DNA of 64,000 nucleotides from Rhizobium vallis (GCF_003985155.1 NZ_ML133694.1:124001-188000), one strand, 5' to 3'. Positions 45,093 to 54,826 are shown, numbered from the stretch's first letter. Program-made: numbers and translations. Notes: generated by a model not told the origin, from the sequence alone.

Positions 45093-45490
45093 TGGACTCT
45101 CTACACAACGCAAGACCACGAGCCCCACTCTAGCCTGCCACATTTAAAAATTGCCTAAGCCCATCGTAAGACTTTGATAACAACTTTAGATGCCCTCCGG
45201 CCCCCGCCGATTTGGGAGGACGCCTGCCGCTACGTCAATTTGTGGCGGCTGCATGGGAGCCATGCGGAATAAATATTAGCCGGTTTGCCGGGAAAATTTT
45301 ATAAGCACTTCAACATACAACGGGCGCAAAACTTCGTCTCCGCTCTTCCCGCTGCACCGGCCCAGGTCGTACCTTCGACGCTTCGTGTTCTCGGGATGCG
45401 GGCGAAAGCCGTCCTTGCTGATGCTTTGGCGCGAATTTCTCGTCGCCGTCAGCGAGGCCGAGCCGAAACGCGCCGTATGAGGATACGAAA
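45093..45490. other. Intergenic region between sciP and the LuxR-type gene
   Basis: A 398-base divergent promoter region. It is A+T-rich near both ends (TTTAAAAATTG at about 45143; AATAAATATTAG at about 45270), with a G+C-rich centre. One GANTC site lies at 45095-45099. I see no convincing small gene or RNA. Confidence 0.5.
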
Positions 45491-46237
45491 ATGAAAAAAC
45501 GTGAGCGCGCGGTCGACGACTGCGCTGAGGATGCTGCATTTTCGCCGGCTCGGGCCGATGCCGCCAGTATTGCATTCGAGGACGGCGAAGAGCGGCTCGG
45601 CGAGATGGCGAAGCTTGCGGGTTTCGATTTCTATCTGCTCTCGGTCTTCCCACGGGGCGACCGTGCCGCCTTCGTCGAAAACCGATTGATCAGCAACTGG
45701 CCGCAAAGCCTCGTCGGCTTCTACGAGGCCGCCGATCTCTTCTATTGCAGCAGGCTGGTGAGCGCGATGAAGCGGACGATCACGCCGATCTTCTGCGAGG
45801 AGGGCTCGTTTGCAGGCAGCGCCGCCAACCAGGAAAATCGCCGTCTGAACACGCTCTTCCAGATGCACGGGCTGAACAGCACCTTTGCCTTCACGCTGCA
45901 CGACGCTGACCTGAAACAATACATTTTCGCCTTCTCAGGCGGCTCTCCCATGCCCGAGCGAGAGCAGGCGATGGCGCTGCTGTATGGCTGCATGGAGCTT
46001 CTGGACAAGATCTCGCGCAGCGTCAGACCGGAGGACGGACCGTCGGAGACGCTCACCCGGCGCGAAATCGAATGTCTGCGCTGGTCGGCCGCCGGCAAGA
46101 GCAGTGAGGAGATCGCAATCATTCTCGATCTCTCGTCGCATACGGTGGTGGGGTATCTGAAGAGCGCGATGCGCAAGCTTGATTCGGTCAACCGGATGCA
46201 GGCGGTCGCCAGGGCATTTCGCTACCGGCTGCTCTAA
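45491..46237 (+). CDS. LuxR-type transcriptional regulator
   Basis: 248 residues. The N-terminal part (about 30-165) resembles an autoinducer-binding fold (LGEMAKLAGFDFYLLSVFP ... NWPQSLVGFYEAADLFYC) but is too divergent to say whether it binds acyl-homoserine lactone. The C-terminal LuxR HTH is clear: LTRREIECLRWSAAGKSSEEIAIILDLSSHTVVGYLKSAMRKL (about 186-228). It is convergent with an ExoY-like gene, so a role in polysaccharide or motility control is possible. Rhizobial solo regulators such as ExpR are the nearest idea, not a firm match. Confidence 0.85.
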   Translation: MKKRERAVDDCAEDAAFSPARADAASIAFEDGEERLGEMAKLAGFDFYLLSVFPRGDRAAFVENRLISNWPQSLVGFYEAADLFYCSRLVSAMKRTITPIFCEEGSFAGSAANQENRRLNTLFQMHGLNSTFAFTLHDADLKQYIFAFSGGSPMPEREQAMALLYGCMELLDKISRSVRPEDGPSETLTRREIECLRWSAAGKSSEEIAIILDLSSHTVVGYLKSAMRKLDSVNRMQAVARAFRYRLL

Positions 46238-46240
46238 AGC

Positions 46241-46322
46241 GTGTCGCGATTTTTCAGATTCGCTTGTCACGCATCAACGCACATCGCCCAAAACCGCAGC
46301 GCGGTTTTGGGCGATGTGCGTT
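46241..46322. repeat. Dispersed rhizobial repeat with a 22-base perfect hairpin
   Basis: A leader (AAGCGTGTCGCGATTTTTC and on to 46271) recalls a recurring rhizobial intergenic element. It is followed by perfect inverted arms 46276-46297 and 46301-46322 around a 3-base loop, containing ATCGCCCAAAACCGC. The element lies between convergent genes and can act as a bidirectional terminator, although no long T run follows. Confidence 0.6.
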
Positions 46323-46348
46323 GAGAGAGCCGGTCCTTCTCGGAAAAC

Positions 46349-47074
46349 TTAGAAGCCCTTTCCGCGGGTCAGTTCGGACACGACGGTGCCGGCGATGATG
46401 CGCATGTCCATCCAGATCGAAAAATTCTGGACGTAATAGAGATCGCTGACGATACGCGCGCGCGCCTTGGCCGGACGATCGGTCGGGCCGCGCAGGCCGC
46501 GCATCTGAGCAAGACCCGTCATGCCGGGACGCATGGCGTGGCGCTGGTGGTATTCCGGCACGAGCTCTTCATAAAGCATGTCGCTGGCGCGCATGCCGAT
46601 TGCATGGCAGCGCGGACCGACGACCGACATGTCACCCAGCAGCACATTCAAGAGCTGCGGCAGCTCATCGATATTCGTGCGGCGCAGGATGGCGCCGATG
46701 CGGGTGATGCGCGGATCGTTCATCACCGTTTGGGCAACACCGGAGGCGTCGCAGAGGTCGGTGCGCATGGAGCGGAACTTGTAGACCTTGATGGCCTTGC
46801 AGTTCTTACCCCAGCGGGTCTGCTTGAAAAGCACCGGTCCCGGGCTGTCGAGCTTGATCAGCAAGGCGACGAGCAGGAGGAAAGGCGCGAGGACGAGGAG
46901 GGCGCTCAACGACGAAACGATGTCGAACGCCCGCTTCAGGGCAAGATCCATCCACGGCGCCTGCGGCGCATCGCTATGGATAACAGGGGTCTGGATCTTC
47001 AGGCTCGGCAACTGGCGGCTGCTCGGCCGGAAGGACTCAGTCGAAATGCTGTTGTTTAGTTCCGTGATGCTCAA
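46349..47074 (-). CDS. ExoY-like undecaprenyl-phosphate sugar-phosphotransferase
   Basis: Up to 241 residues. One N-terminal membrane helix (SSLSALLVLAPFLLLVALLIKLDSPGP) is followed by the bacterial sugar-transferase core: FKQTRWGKN, KFRSMRTD, RTNIDELPQLLNVLLGDMSVVGPR and MRPGMTGLAQMRGLRG. Such enzymes start exopolysaccharide repeat units by moving hexose-1-phosphate to the lipid carrier. The start is uncertain: TTG 47074 gives a variable tail, while ATG 46951 starts near the helix; neither has a strong ribosome site. It differs from the shorter PssA. Confidence 0.85.
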   Translation of the reverse strand: MSITELNNSISTESFRPSSRQLPSLKIQTPVIHSDAPQAPWMDLALKRAFDIVSSLSALLVLAPFLLLVALLIKLDSPGPVLFKQTRWGKNCKAIKVYKFRSMRTDLCDASGVAQTVMNDPRITRIGAILRRTNIDELPQLLNVLLGDMSVVGPRCHAIGMRASDMLYEELVPEYHQRHAMRPGMTGLAQMRGLRGPTDRPAKARARIVSDLYYVQNFSIWMDMRIIAGTVVSELTRGKGF

Positions 47075-47701
47075 GGATCGTACTCTGTTGTCTTCGAGGG
47101 GCGCGGCGGCAATAGGCGATCAATGGTTAACCCTGTCACCAGGGCTGCACTCAGGTCTTGGTAACCCTACTAAAACGGAAAAATGCGACAATTGTGTAAT
47201 GCTGTCCAGAGAAATATCGCATCGCAACAAATCTTTCGCACTTGCGTTAAGTTGAGGCAACCTCATGATATTCCGTTAAGAATTGGAATTTCGTCAAGGT
47301 TTCTAGACCTTTGGCGAGGGCTTCCAGGGGTGCTGCGGCGTGCTGTTACGACACGCGACCGATGCACGTTAACCGATATTTTTAACCGGATCGGGCTCGA
47401 AATTTTACCAGAGAGGGTGCTCCGTTGCCGTCAACCTGTGTCACAATATGACAAAATCAAGGCAGGAGCGGCGGCCTCGGGCGCGGAAAATTCATAGAAT
47501 CGAGTCGCCCGGAGAATCACTTGGTCCAGCGCCGGGCTCTGCGAATCGCTCCTACGGCCATTGTGAGGGTGGCCGCTTGAATCACGACAAAATCATATGA
47601 GGAGATCGCGCGCGGCGTTATGCCGAGGCCGGTGGCGGCAACGGAGCATTGCATAGCGCGGAGATTGCGCTACGCCGGTATTCAGCGCTTGCTGCGGATG
47701 G
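47075..47701. other. Long non-coding region between the ExoY-like gene and cysQ, with GANTC cluster
   Basis: 627 bases without a convincing gene. The part near the ExoY-like start is A+T-richer and holds GGTTAACC (47125-47132) and further TTAA sites, perhaps part of that promoter. The distal part has five GANTC sites between 47497 and 47583. A 104-codon frame at 47183-47497 has no recognisable features. Confidence 0.5.
47497..47583. promoter_or_regulatory. Dense cluster of five GANTC (CcrM) sites
   Basis: GAATC at 47497-47501, GAGTC at 47502-47506, GAATC at 47514-47518, GAATC at 47543-47547 and GAATC at 47579-47583. Chance expectation in DNA of about 60% G+C is roughly one per 280 bases. Such clusters often mark methylation-controlled promoters in this class; which gene is affected is not clear. 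Confidence 0.5.
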
Positions 47702-48499
47702 TCACGCCGGTTCGAGGACGCGTTTTCTGCCGCCCCACGAGATGAAGTTCGGGTTGGCGAAGTCGAAATCGGCCGCCGCTCCCGTCTTGCCATAGGTCAG
47801 CGGTGCGCCATCGAGCGTCACCGTCGAGCCGCCGGCGGCGCGCAGCACCGCATCGCCGGCTGCGGTATCCCATTCCATCGTGCGGGTGAAACGTGGATAG
47901 ACGTCGGCCTTACCTTCGGCCAGCAGGCAGAATTTCAGCGAGGAGCCGATATTGGTGCATTTGGAGATGGCGTGGTGGGCAAGGAAGTTGCCGGTCTCCG
48001 GACTGTTATGACGAAGGCTTGCGAGCGCCAGCCTGTCATCCGGCTGTTCGCGCACGGTGATCGTGCTGCGCGCGCCGACCGTGAAATCGTCGGTGACAAC
48101 GAGCCTTTCGGCGTGGCGGTGCTCCCCTGAGAAGGCGAGGCCGAGCGCCGGCGCGTAGACGATGCCGGCCATCGGGGCGCCGTTTTCGATATAGGCGATG
48201 TTGACGGTGAATTCCTGCCGTCCCTCGACGAATTCACGCGTGCCGTCGAGAGGGTCGACCAGGAAGAAGCCTCGGCCGCTGATGTCGGGCACCTTGCCGG
48301 CGGCGACCGACTCTTCCGCCACCACGGGTATTTCGGGAAAATCTCTGGCGAGATGGGCGAGGATGATGCGTTCGGCCTCCTCGTCGGCGACCGTGACCGG
48401 ACTTGCATCCGCTTTCATGGTAACGGGAAAGCCCTCGCGCAAGACCGTGATGATGGCCTTACCGGCTTCCAGCGCCGCCTTTTCAAATGTCCTCAGCAT
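47702..48499 (-). CDS. cysQ: 3'(2'),5'-bisphosphate nucleotidase CysQ
   Basis: 265 residues of the inositol-monophosphatase-like superfamily. Metal-site motifs are VAEES, VDPLDGTREFVEGRQEFTVNIAYIE and the late EWDTAAGDAVLRAAGG, in the CysQ spacing. It removes the 3' phosphate from PAP, the by-product of sulfate activation, and so prevents its inhibitory build-up. ATG 48499 begins the conserved MLRTFEKAALEAGK; the upstream frame to 48568 is not conserved. A 10-base inverted repeat lies 68 bases upstream. Confidence 0.92.
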   Translation of the reverse strand: MLRTFEKAALEAGKAIITVLREGFPVTMKADASPVTVADEEAERIILAHLARDFPEIPVVAEESVAAGKVPDISGRGFFLVDPLDGTREFVEGRQEFTVNIAYIENGAPMAGIVYAPALGLAFSGEHRHAERLVVTDDFTVGARSTITVREQPDDRLALASLRHNSPETGNFLAHHAISKCTNIGSSLKFCLLAEGKADVYPRFTRTMEWDTAAGDAVLRAAGGSTVTLDGAPLTYGKTGAAADFDFANPNFISWGGRKRVLEPA

Positions 48500-48566
48500 T
48501 GTCCTTTTGCCGTTTGCCATGCGGGCCGAGCACCCCGCTGTCGCTCGTCCGCAAACCATCCCTGTC

Positions 48567-48599
48567 ACACCATATACCCGTCCGGAATTTATATGGTGT
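48567..48599. promoter_or_regulatory. Inverted repeat upstream of cysQ
   Basis: ACACCATATA (48567-48576) and TATATGGTGT (48590-48599) are perfect 10-base arms with a 13-base spacer. The A+T-rich, widely spaced dyad looks like a regulator-binding site in the cysQ-braD gap (549 bases, no gene seen). The regulator is unknown. Confidence 0.4.
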
Positions 48600-48972
48600 T
48601 TCCCGTCGCGCTTCGCACCCTCATACTTAATCCGGTGATGCTACCATAAGTTTCCTGTCCTGTCAGACGAGTTGGTGAACAGTTGCTCGTGAAATAGCAT
48701 TCGAAAAAGCGCCCGTCCCAGGGTCTGAATTTGCGGCATCTTCCAATTCTGTGGAATAGCTTACGCGGCAAACGGAGCAAGAAATCGGCGGCGATTTCAC
48801 CGGATGGTTAATCCGATGGCGATTTCTGGCTAAAAATCCGTCTTTCCGTGCCGTTTTTCTGTGGATTTTGGTTCAAAACGAGCCATTTAGGCCTGTTCCA
48901 CCAAGATTCTGTCGGAGTAAAGCCTTTTTGTCTTCACATTTTCAACGAAACCGCTATGCATGCGGCTTATGA

Positions 48973-48993
48973 GGTTCTCTGAAACGGAGAACC
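48973..48993 (+). promoter_or_regulatory. Leader hairpin upstream of braD
   Basis: GGTTCTC/GAGAACC with a 7-base loop lies 56 bases before the braD start, followed by an A-rich stretch. It may be a 5'-UTR structure or an operator. There is no peptide or T run to suggest attenuation. Confidence 0.35.
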
Positions 48994-49048
48994 AAAGAAC
49001 CAAAAAGAGATGCAGCTTATTCGGCTCGCATCCAGGGGAAAACGACAT

Positions 49049-49951
<903 letters not shown>

Positions 49952-49955
49952 CGTC

Positions 49956-51530
49956 ATGGCAAACATTGAGAATTCCGCAGGCAAGCCCGACGCCGGACTT
50001 GTCCGCAAGGGTCTTATCCAAGCCTTTTTCGCCGCCTTGCTGGCGTTCGGCATGTTCGTTCTCTATGTCGGTCTCAAGACCGACCAGAATATCAGCAACG
50101 AGCTGGTCATCGTTCAGCGCTGGGGACTGCTTGCGATTTTCGTCATAATCGCCGCAGTTGGCCGCTTCGCCGTGGTCATGTTTGCGGCAACACCCGGCCT
50201 GTTCGCCACGACGATGCGAGTGGTGGTTCCGATCGCGGTTTTGCTGATCGTAGGCTACCTTGCGTACGTATTCATTCGCGAACAGTTGTGGGGCGATCTG
50301 CTCACCCTGGGCGTCTTGGTTGTGCTGGCCGCATTGTTGGGTGTGCTGATCAAATACGTTCTTCTCCCGGCGGAGGAGAGGCGTCGGGAACGCAATGTAG
50401 AGGCCGAAAGACTCGGATTGCCCCTGGAAGCAAGCCCGTATGAGACCCATTTTCTGAAGGCCGTACTGGTTGCATTGCTGCTCTATCCTGTGATGGCTGT
50501 AGCGCTCAGAGGTCCTCAGGGTTCGTTGACGTTTGTCGACAATTTCGGCATTCAGATCCTGATTTACGTGATGCTCGCCTGGGGTCTTAACATCGTTGTC
50601 GGCCTTGCCGGTCTTCTCGACCTTGGTTATGTCGCCTTCTACGCCGTCGGCGCCTATTCCTATGCATTGCTGTCGAGCTATTTCGGCCTGTCTTTCTGGG
50701 TGCTGCTGCCACTTTCCGGTATCTTCGCCGCACTCTGGGGTGTCATCCTCGGTTTCCCGGTATTGCGCTTACGCGGCGACTACCTTGCCATCGTGACGCT
50801 CGCCTTCGGCGAAATCATACGCCTCGTGATCATCAATTGGACTGACTTGACGAAGGGCACCTTCGGCATCTCGGGCATTGCCAAGGCTTCGGTCTTCGGT
50901 ATCTGGACCTTCGATGTCGGCAAGGTGAATAATTTCGCCAAGGTTTTCGGGCTGCCTTCGTCATCGGCCTATTACAAAATCTTCCTGTTCTACGTCATCC
51001 TGGCGCTCTGCATGCTGACCGCCTATGTGACGATCCGGCTACGCCGCATGCCGATCGGCCGAGCTTGGGAAGCGTTGCGTGAAGACGAGATCGCCTGCCG
51101 CTCGCTTGGCATCAACACGGTGACGACCAAACTTACGGCATTCGCTACCGGTGCGATGTTCGCGGGCTTCGCCGGCTCGTTCTTTGCAGCACGCCAGGGC
51201 TTCGTTTCGCCAGAATCCTTCGTCTTCCTGGAGTCGGCTGTCATCCTCGCCATCGTCGTGCTCGGCGGCATGGGCTCGCTGACCGGGATCGCGATTGCTG
51301 CGATCGTCATGGTCGGAGGTACCGAGGCGCTACGCAGTATGGACTTCTTGAAAGAGATCTTCGGTCCGACCTTCACGCCGGAACTTTACCGCATGCTTAT
51401 CTTCGGCCTCGCCATGGTTGTGGTGATGCTATTCAAGCCGCGTGGTTTCGTCGGCTCGCGATCGCCGACAGCCTTCCTCAAGGCGCGTAAGGCAATCTCC
51501 GGAAGCTTCATCAAGGAGGGACACGGTTGA
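49956..51530 (+). CDS. braE: Branched-chain amino-acid ABC transporter permease (BraE/LivM)
   Basis: 524 residues. The conserved LivM core (about 185-510, IQILIYVMLAWGLNIVVGLAGLLDLGYVAFYAVGAY ... GGMGSLTGIAIAAIVMVGG) is preceded by about 180 residues with three or four extra helices and a basic cytoplasmic stretch (EERRRERNVEAERLG), as in other rhizobial BraE. It starts 4 bases after braD and ends overlapping the braF start (TGATG). Confidence 0.94.
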   Translation: MANIENSAGKPDAGLVRKGLIQAFFAALLAFGMFVLYVGLKTDQNISNELVIVQRWGLLAIFVIIAAVGRFAVVMFAATPGLFATTMRVVVPIAVLLIVGYLAYVFIREQLWGDLLTLGVLVVLAALLGVLIKYVLLPAEERRRERNVEAERLGLPLEASPYETHFLKAVLVALLLYPVMAVALRGPQGSLTFVDNFGIQILIYVMLAWGLNIVVGLAGLLDLGYVAFYAVGAYSYALLSSYFGLSFWVLLPLSGIFAALWGVILGFPVLRLRGDYLAIVTLAFGEIIRLVIINWTDLTKGTFGISGIAKASVFGIWTFDVGKVNNFAKVFGLPSSSAYYKIFLFYVILALCMLTAYVTIRLRRMPIGRAWEALREDEIACRSLGINTVTTKLTAFATGAMFAGFAGSFFAARQGFVSPESFVFLESAVILAIVVLGGMGSLTGIAIAAIVMVGGTEALRSMDFLKEIFGPTFTPELYRMLIFGLAMVVVMLFKPRGFVGSRSPTAFLKARKAISGSFIKEGHG

Positions 51531-52405
51531 TGAGCCCGGTCACCAATACGATGTCGAGCGACATTCTTCTCAAGGTCGAGCACCTGTCGATGAAGTTCGG
51601 CGGCCTGATGGCCATCAACGACTTCTCCTTCGAAGCCAAGCGCGGCGACATCACCGCGCTGATCGGCCCGAACGGCGCCGGCAAGACCACCGTCTTCAAC
51701 TGCATTACCGGCTTCTACAAGCCGACGATGGGCATGATCACGCTCAACCAGAGGGGCGGCAAGCAATACCTGCTGGAGCGCCTGCCGGACTTCCGCATTA
51801 CCAAGGAAGCCAAGGTCGCGCGTACCTTCCAGAACATCCGGCTGTTTTCCGGCCTGACCGTTCTCGAAAATCTGCTCGTCGCCCAGCATAACAAACTGAT
51901 GCAGGCCTCGGGTTATACGATCCTCGGCCTCATCGGCATCGGTCCCTACAAGCGTGAAGCCGCCGCAGCGATTGAGCTCGCGCGTCATTGGCTCGAGAAG
52001 GCCGACCTGATCGATCGCGCCGACGATCCGGCGGGCGATCTACCCTATGGCGCCCAGCGCCGTCTCGAGATTGCGCGCGCCATGTGCACCGGTCCGGAGC
52101 TGCTCTGCCTGGACGAACCGGCAGCAGGTCTTAACCCGCGGGAATCGGCGACGCTCAATGAGCTGTTGCAGAGCATCCGTGCCGAAACCGGAACGTCTAT
52201 CCTTCTCATCGAGCACGACATGTCGGTGGTCATGGAAATCTCCGACCATGTCGTCGTCCTCGAATACGGCCAGAAGATTTCCGATGGCACGCCGGATCAT
52301 GTGAAGAACGATCCTAAGGTTATCGCGGCCTATCTCGGCGTTGAGGATGAGGAAGTGGAAGAGGTGATCGCAACCGTCGAGCAGCTCGAAGGAGGCGCAA
52401 ACTGA
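51530..52405 (+). CDS. braF: Branched-chain amino-acid ABC transporter ATPase (BraF/LivG)
   Basis: 291 residues. Walker A is GPNGAGKTT, then the LivG-specific VARTFQNIRLFSGLTVLENLLVAQ, the degenerate signature LPYGAQRRLEIARAM, Walker B LLCLDEPAAGLNPRE and the switch IEHDMSVVM. The signature normally reads LSGGQ; LPYGAQ is usual for LivG. ATG 51530 is set by AGGAGGG and by overlap with the braE stop. It pairs with BraG to drive the transporter. Confidence 0.95.
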   Translation: MSPVTNTMSSDILLKVEHLSMKFGGLMAINDFSFEAKRGDITALIGPNGAGKTTVFNCITGFYKPTMGMITLNQRGGKQYLLERLPDFRITKEAKVARTFQNIRLFSGLTVLENLLVAQHNKLMQASGYTILGLIGIGPYKREAAAAIELARHWLEKADLIDRADDPAGDLPYGAQRRLEIARAMCTGPELLCLDEPAAGLNPRESATLNELLQSIRAETGTSILLIEHDMSVVMEISDHVVVLEYGQKISDGTPDHVKNDPKVIAAYLGVEDEEVEEVIATVEQLEGGAN

Positions 52406-53148
52406 TGAGCGCTGAAGTAATGACCGGTCAAACGCTCCTTCAGGTGAAAGGCGTCGAAACCTATTATGGCAATATCCGTGCGCTCGCCGGCATCGATGTC
52501 CACGTCAACAAGGGCGAGATCGTCAGCCTGATCGGCGCCAATGGCGCCGGCAAGTCGACGCTGATGATGACGATCTGCGGTAGTCCGCAAGCCCGTGTCG
52601 GTTCGGTCGTCTTCGAGGGCCGCGACATCACCAAGCTTCCGACCCATGAAATCGCCCGCCTGCGCATCGCGCAGTCGCCGGAGGGCCGCCGTATCTTCCC
52701 GCGCATGACGGTTCTGGAAAACCTCCAGATGGGGGCGGGCCTCGACAATCTCAAATATTTCGCCGAAGACGTCGAGAAGATCTTCACGCTCTTCCCGCGC
52801 CTCAAGGAGCGGCATGCCCAGCGCGGTGGAACGCTTTCCGGCGGCGAGCAGCAGATGCTGTCGATCGGCCGCGCGCTGATGGCGCGCCCGAAGCTGCTGC
52901 TTCTCGACGAACCCTCGCTCGGCCTTGCGCCGCTGATCGTCAAGGGCATCTTCGAAGCGATCCGGAAGCTCAACGAACAGGAAGGGCTCACGGTTTTCCT
53001 CGTCGAGCAGAATGCATTCGCTGCGCTGAGGCTTTCGCATCGCGCTTACGTGATGGTGAACGGCAAGGTGACGATGAGCGGCTCCGGCAAGGAACTGCTC
53101 GCCAATCCCGAAGTTCGCGCCGCCTATCTCGAAGGCGGAAGACATTAA
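52405..53148 (+). CDS. braG: Branched-chain amino-acid ABC transporter ATPase (BraG/LivF)
   Basis: 247 residues. Walker A GANGAGKST, Q-loop region IAQSPEGRRIFPRMTVLENLQMG, signature LSGGEQQMLSIGRALM, Walker B LLLLDEPSLGLAPL and switch VEQNAFAAL. The ATG overlaps the braF stop (ATGA). A GGAGGCGC stretch lies in the end of braF. Partner of BraF. Confidence 0.95.
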   Translation: MSAEVMTGQTLLQVKGVETYYGNIRALAGIDVHVNKGEIVSLIGANGAGKSTLMMTICGSPQARVGSVVFEGRDITKLPTHEIARLRIAQSPEGRRIFPRMTVLENLQMGAGLDNLKYFAEDVEKIFTLFPRLKERHAQRGGTLSGGEQQMLSIGRALMARPKLLLLDEPSLGLAPLIVKGIFEAIRKLNEQEGLTVFLVEQNAFAALRLSHRAYVMVNGKVTMSGSGKELLANPEVRAAYLEGGRH

Positions 53149-53166
53149 TCGAAGGGAGAGTTTGAG

Positions 53167-53520
53167 ATGCAGGGACTTTTCTTCGAAAGCGATGATGGTG
53201 CCCGTGTGGTCATCCGCGCGCTCGTGGCGCTGATTGGCTTCTGGACGGCCTGGCGGGCCGGCAAGGCGGTTGCGGACGGCTGGAACAACTATCCGCGGGC
53301 CGTCGTCTATACCTTCCTGCTTGCCTGGGCGATGCAGTTCCTGCACCACGCCCTGTTCAACGGCCCGATGCTCAGCAGCCTCTATTACGGTATCGATTTC
53401 GTGACGCTGCTGGTCTTTTCGACGGCCGGCTTCCGCTATCGCCGCACCAATCAGATGGTCAACAACTATTACTGGCTGTACGAAAAAACTTCCGCGTTTT
53501 CGTGGAAGGACAAACATTGA
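53167..53520 (+). CDS. Small membrane protein of the bra operon, uncharacterised
   Basis: 117 residues with about three hydrophobic helices (VVIRALVALIGFWTAWRAGKAV, YTFLLAWAMQFLHHALF, YYGIDFVTLLVFSTAGFRYRR). It starts 18 bases after braG behind GAAGGGAGAG, so it is part of the operon. I recall the same small protein at this position in other rhizobial bra loci; no function is known. It could assist permease assembly or regulation, which is a guess from position only. Confidence 0.78.
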   Translation: MQGLFFESDDGARVVIRALVALIGFWTAWRAGKAVADGWNNYPRAVVYTFLLAWAMQFLHHALFNGPMLSSLYYGIDFVTLLVFSTAGFRYRRTNQMVNNYYWLYEKTSAFSWKDKH

Positions 53521-53641
53521 CAGTCCGTTGAAACTAGGCATGAATTGCCTTCAGAGTGGAACAGCTTTCCTGGCGCAGTCAATGGTGGGTAATGCGCCGG
53601 GTCTTTGGACCGGAACCCGCCCAAAAATTGGGAGTAACAAT

Positions 53642-54763
53642 ATGAAGAAGTCTCTTCTGTCGGCAGTGGCTCTGACGGCGATGGTCGCCTTCAGCGGCAA
53701 CGCTTGGGCCGACGTTCTCATCGCTGTCGCTGGTCCGCTGACCGGCCCGAACGCCGCATTCGGCGCTCAGCTCCAGAAGGGTGCCGAGCAGGCTGCTGCC
53801 GACATCAATGCTGCTGGCGGCATCAACGGCGAGCAGATCAAGATCGAGCTCGGCGACGACGTCTCCGACCCGAAGCAGGGCATTTCGGTCGCCAACAAGT
53901 TCGTTGCCGACGGCGTCAAGTTCGTCATCGGCCACTTCAACTCCGGCGTTTCGATCCCGGCTTCTGAAGTCTATGCTGAAAACGGCATTCTCGAAATCAC
54001 CCCGGCCGCTACCAACCCGAAGTTCACCGAGCGCGGTCTCTGGAACACGTTCCGCACCTGCGGCCGTGACGACCAGCAGGGCGCCATCGCCGGCAAGTAT
54101 CTTGCCGATCACTTCAAGGATGCCAAGATCGCTGTCGTTCACGACAAGACCCCGTACGGTCAGGGCCTTGCCGATGAAACCAAGAAGGCCATGAATGCCG
54201 CTGGCGTCACCGAAGTCATGTACGAAGGCATCAACGTCGGCGACAAGGACTTCTCGGCCCTCATCGCCAAGATGAAGGAAGCCGGCGTCTCGATCATCTA
54301 TTGGGGTGGTCTGCACACCGAAGCCGGTCTCATCATCCGCCAGGCTGCCGACCAGGGCCTGAAGGCAACGCTCGTTTCGGGTGACGGTATCGTTTCCAAC
54401 GAACTGGCCTCGATCGCTGGTGACGCCGTCGCCGGTACGCTGAACACCTTCGGTCCCGATCCGACACTGAACCCGGCCAACAAGGACCTCGTTGCGAAGT
54501 TCAAGGCCGCCGGTTTCAACCCGGAAGCCTACACGCTCTATTCCTACGCTGCGATGCAGGCGATCGTCGGTGCCGCCAAGGCTGCCGGTTCGACAGACGC
54601 AGAAGCCGTTGCCACGGCCATGAAGGAAAAGGGCCCGTTCCCGACCGTTCTCGGCGACATCTCGTTCGACGAAAAGGGCGACCCGAAGATTCCTGGTTAC
54701 ATCATGTACGAATGGAAGAAGGGCGCGGACGGCAAGTACACCTACGTCCCGCAGGGCATGTAA
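53642..54763 (+). CDS. braC: Branched-chain amino-acid ABC transporter substrate-binding protein (BraC/LivJ)
   Basis: 373 residues. The signal peptide MKKSLLSAVALTAMVAFSGNAWA is followed by the periplasmic type-I fold (VLIAVAGPLTGPNAAFGAQLQKGAEQAAADINAAGGINGEQ, then FVIGHFNSGVSIPASEVYAENGILEITPAATNP). This is typical LivJ/BraC and gives the transporter its amino-acid specificity. The 121-base gap before it may hold its own promoter or an mRNA processing site, allowing excess BraC. A strong terminator follows. Confidence 0.95.
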   Translation: MKKSLLSAVALTAMVAFSGNAWADVLIAVAGPLTGPNAAFGAQLQKGAEQAAADINAAGGINGEQIKIELGDDVSDPKQGISVANKFVADGVKFVIGHFNSGVSIPASEVYAENGILEITPAATNPKFTERGLWNTFRTCGRDDQQGAIAGKYLADHFKDAKIAVVHDKTPYGQGLADETKKAMNAAGVTEVMYEGINVGDKDFSALIAKMKEAGVSIIYWGGLHTEAGLIIRQAADQGLKATLVSGDGIVSNELASIAGDAVAGTLNTFGPDPTLNPANKDLVAKFKAAGFNPEAYTLYSYAAMQAIVGAAKAAGSTDAEAVATAMKEKGPFPTVLGDISFDEKGDPKIPGYIMYEWKKGADGKYTYVPQGM

Positions 54764-54794
54764 GCTTGGCTTGCCTCTCGGCAACATGATCATC

Positions 54795-54826
54795 GAAGCC
54801 CGGTTCCGACCGGGCTTCTTTCTTTT
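54795..54826 (+). terminator. Rho-independent terminator of the bra operon
   Basis: GAAGCCCGG/CCGGGCTTC with a 6-base loop (54795-54803 and 54810-54818), followed by TTTCTTTTCT. It begins 32 bases after the braC stop. Confidence 0.9.

Noticed and set aside
47183..47497. A 104-codon plus-strand frame in the gap before cysQ
   Set aside because: No ribosome site, no recognisable domain and irregular codon use; more likely non-coding.
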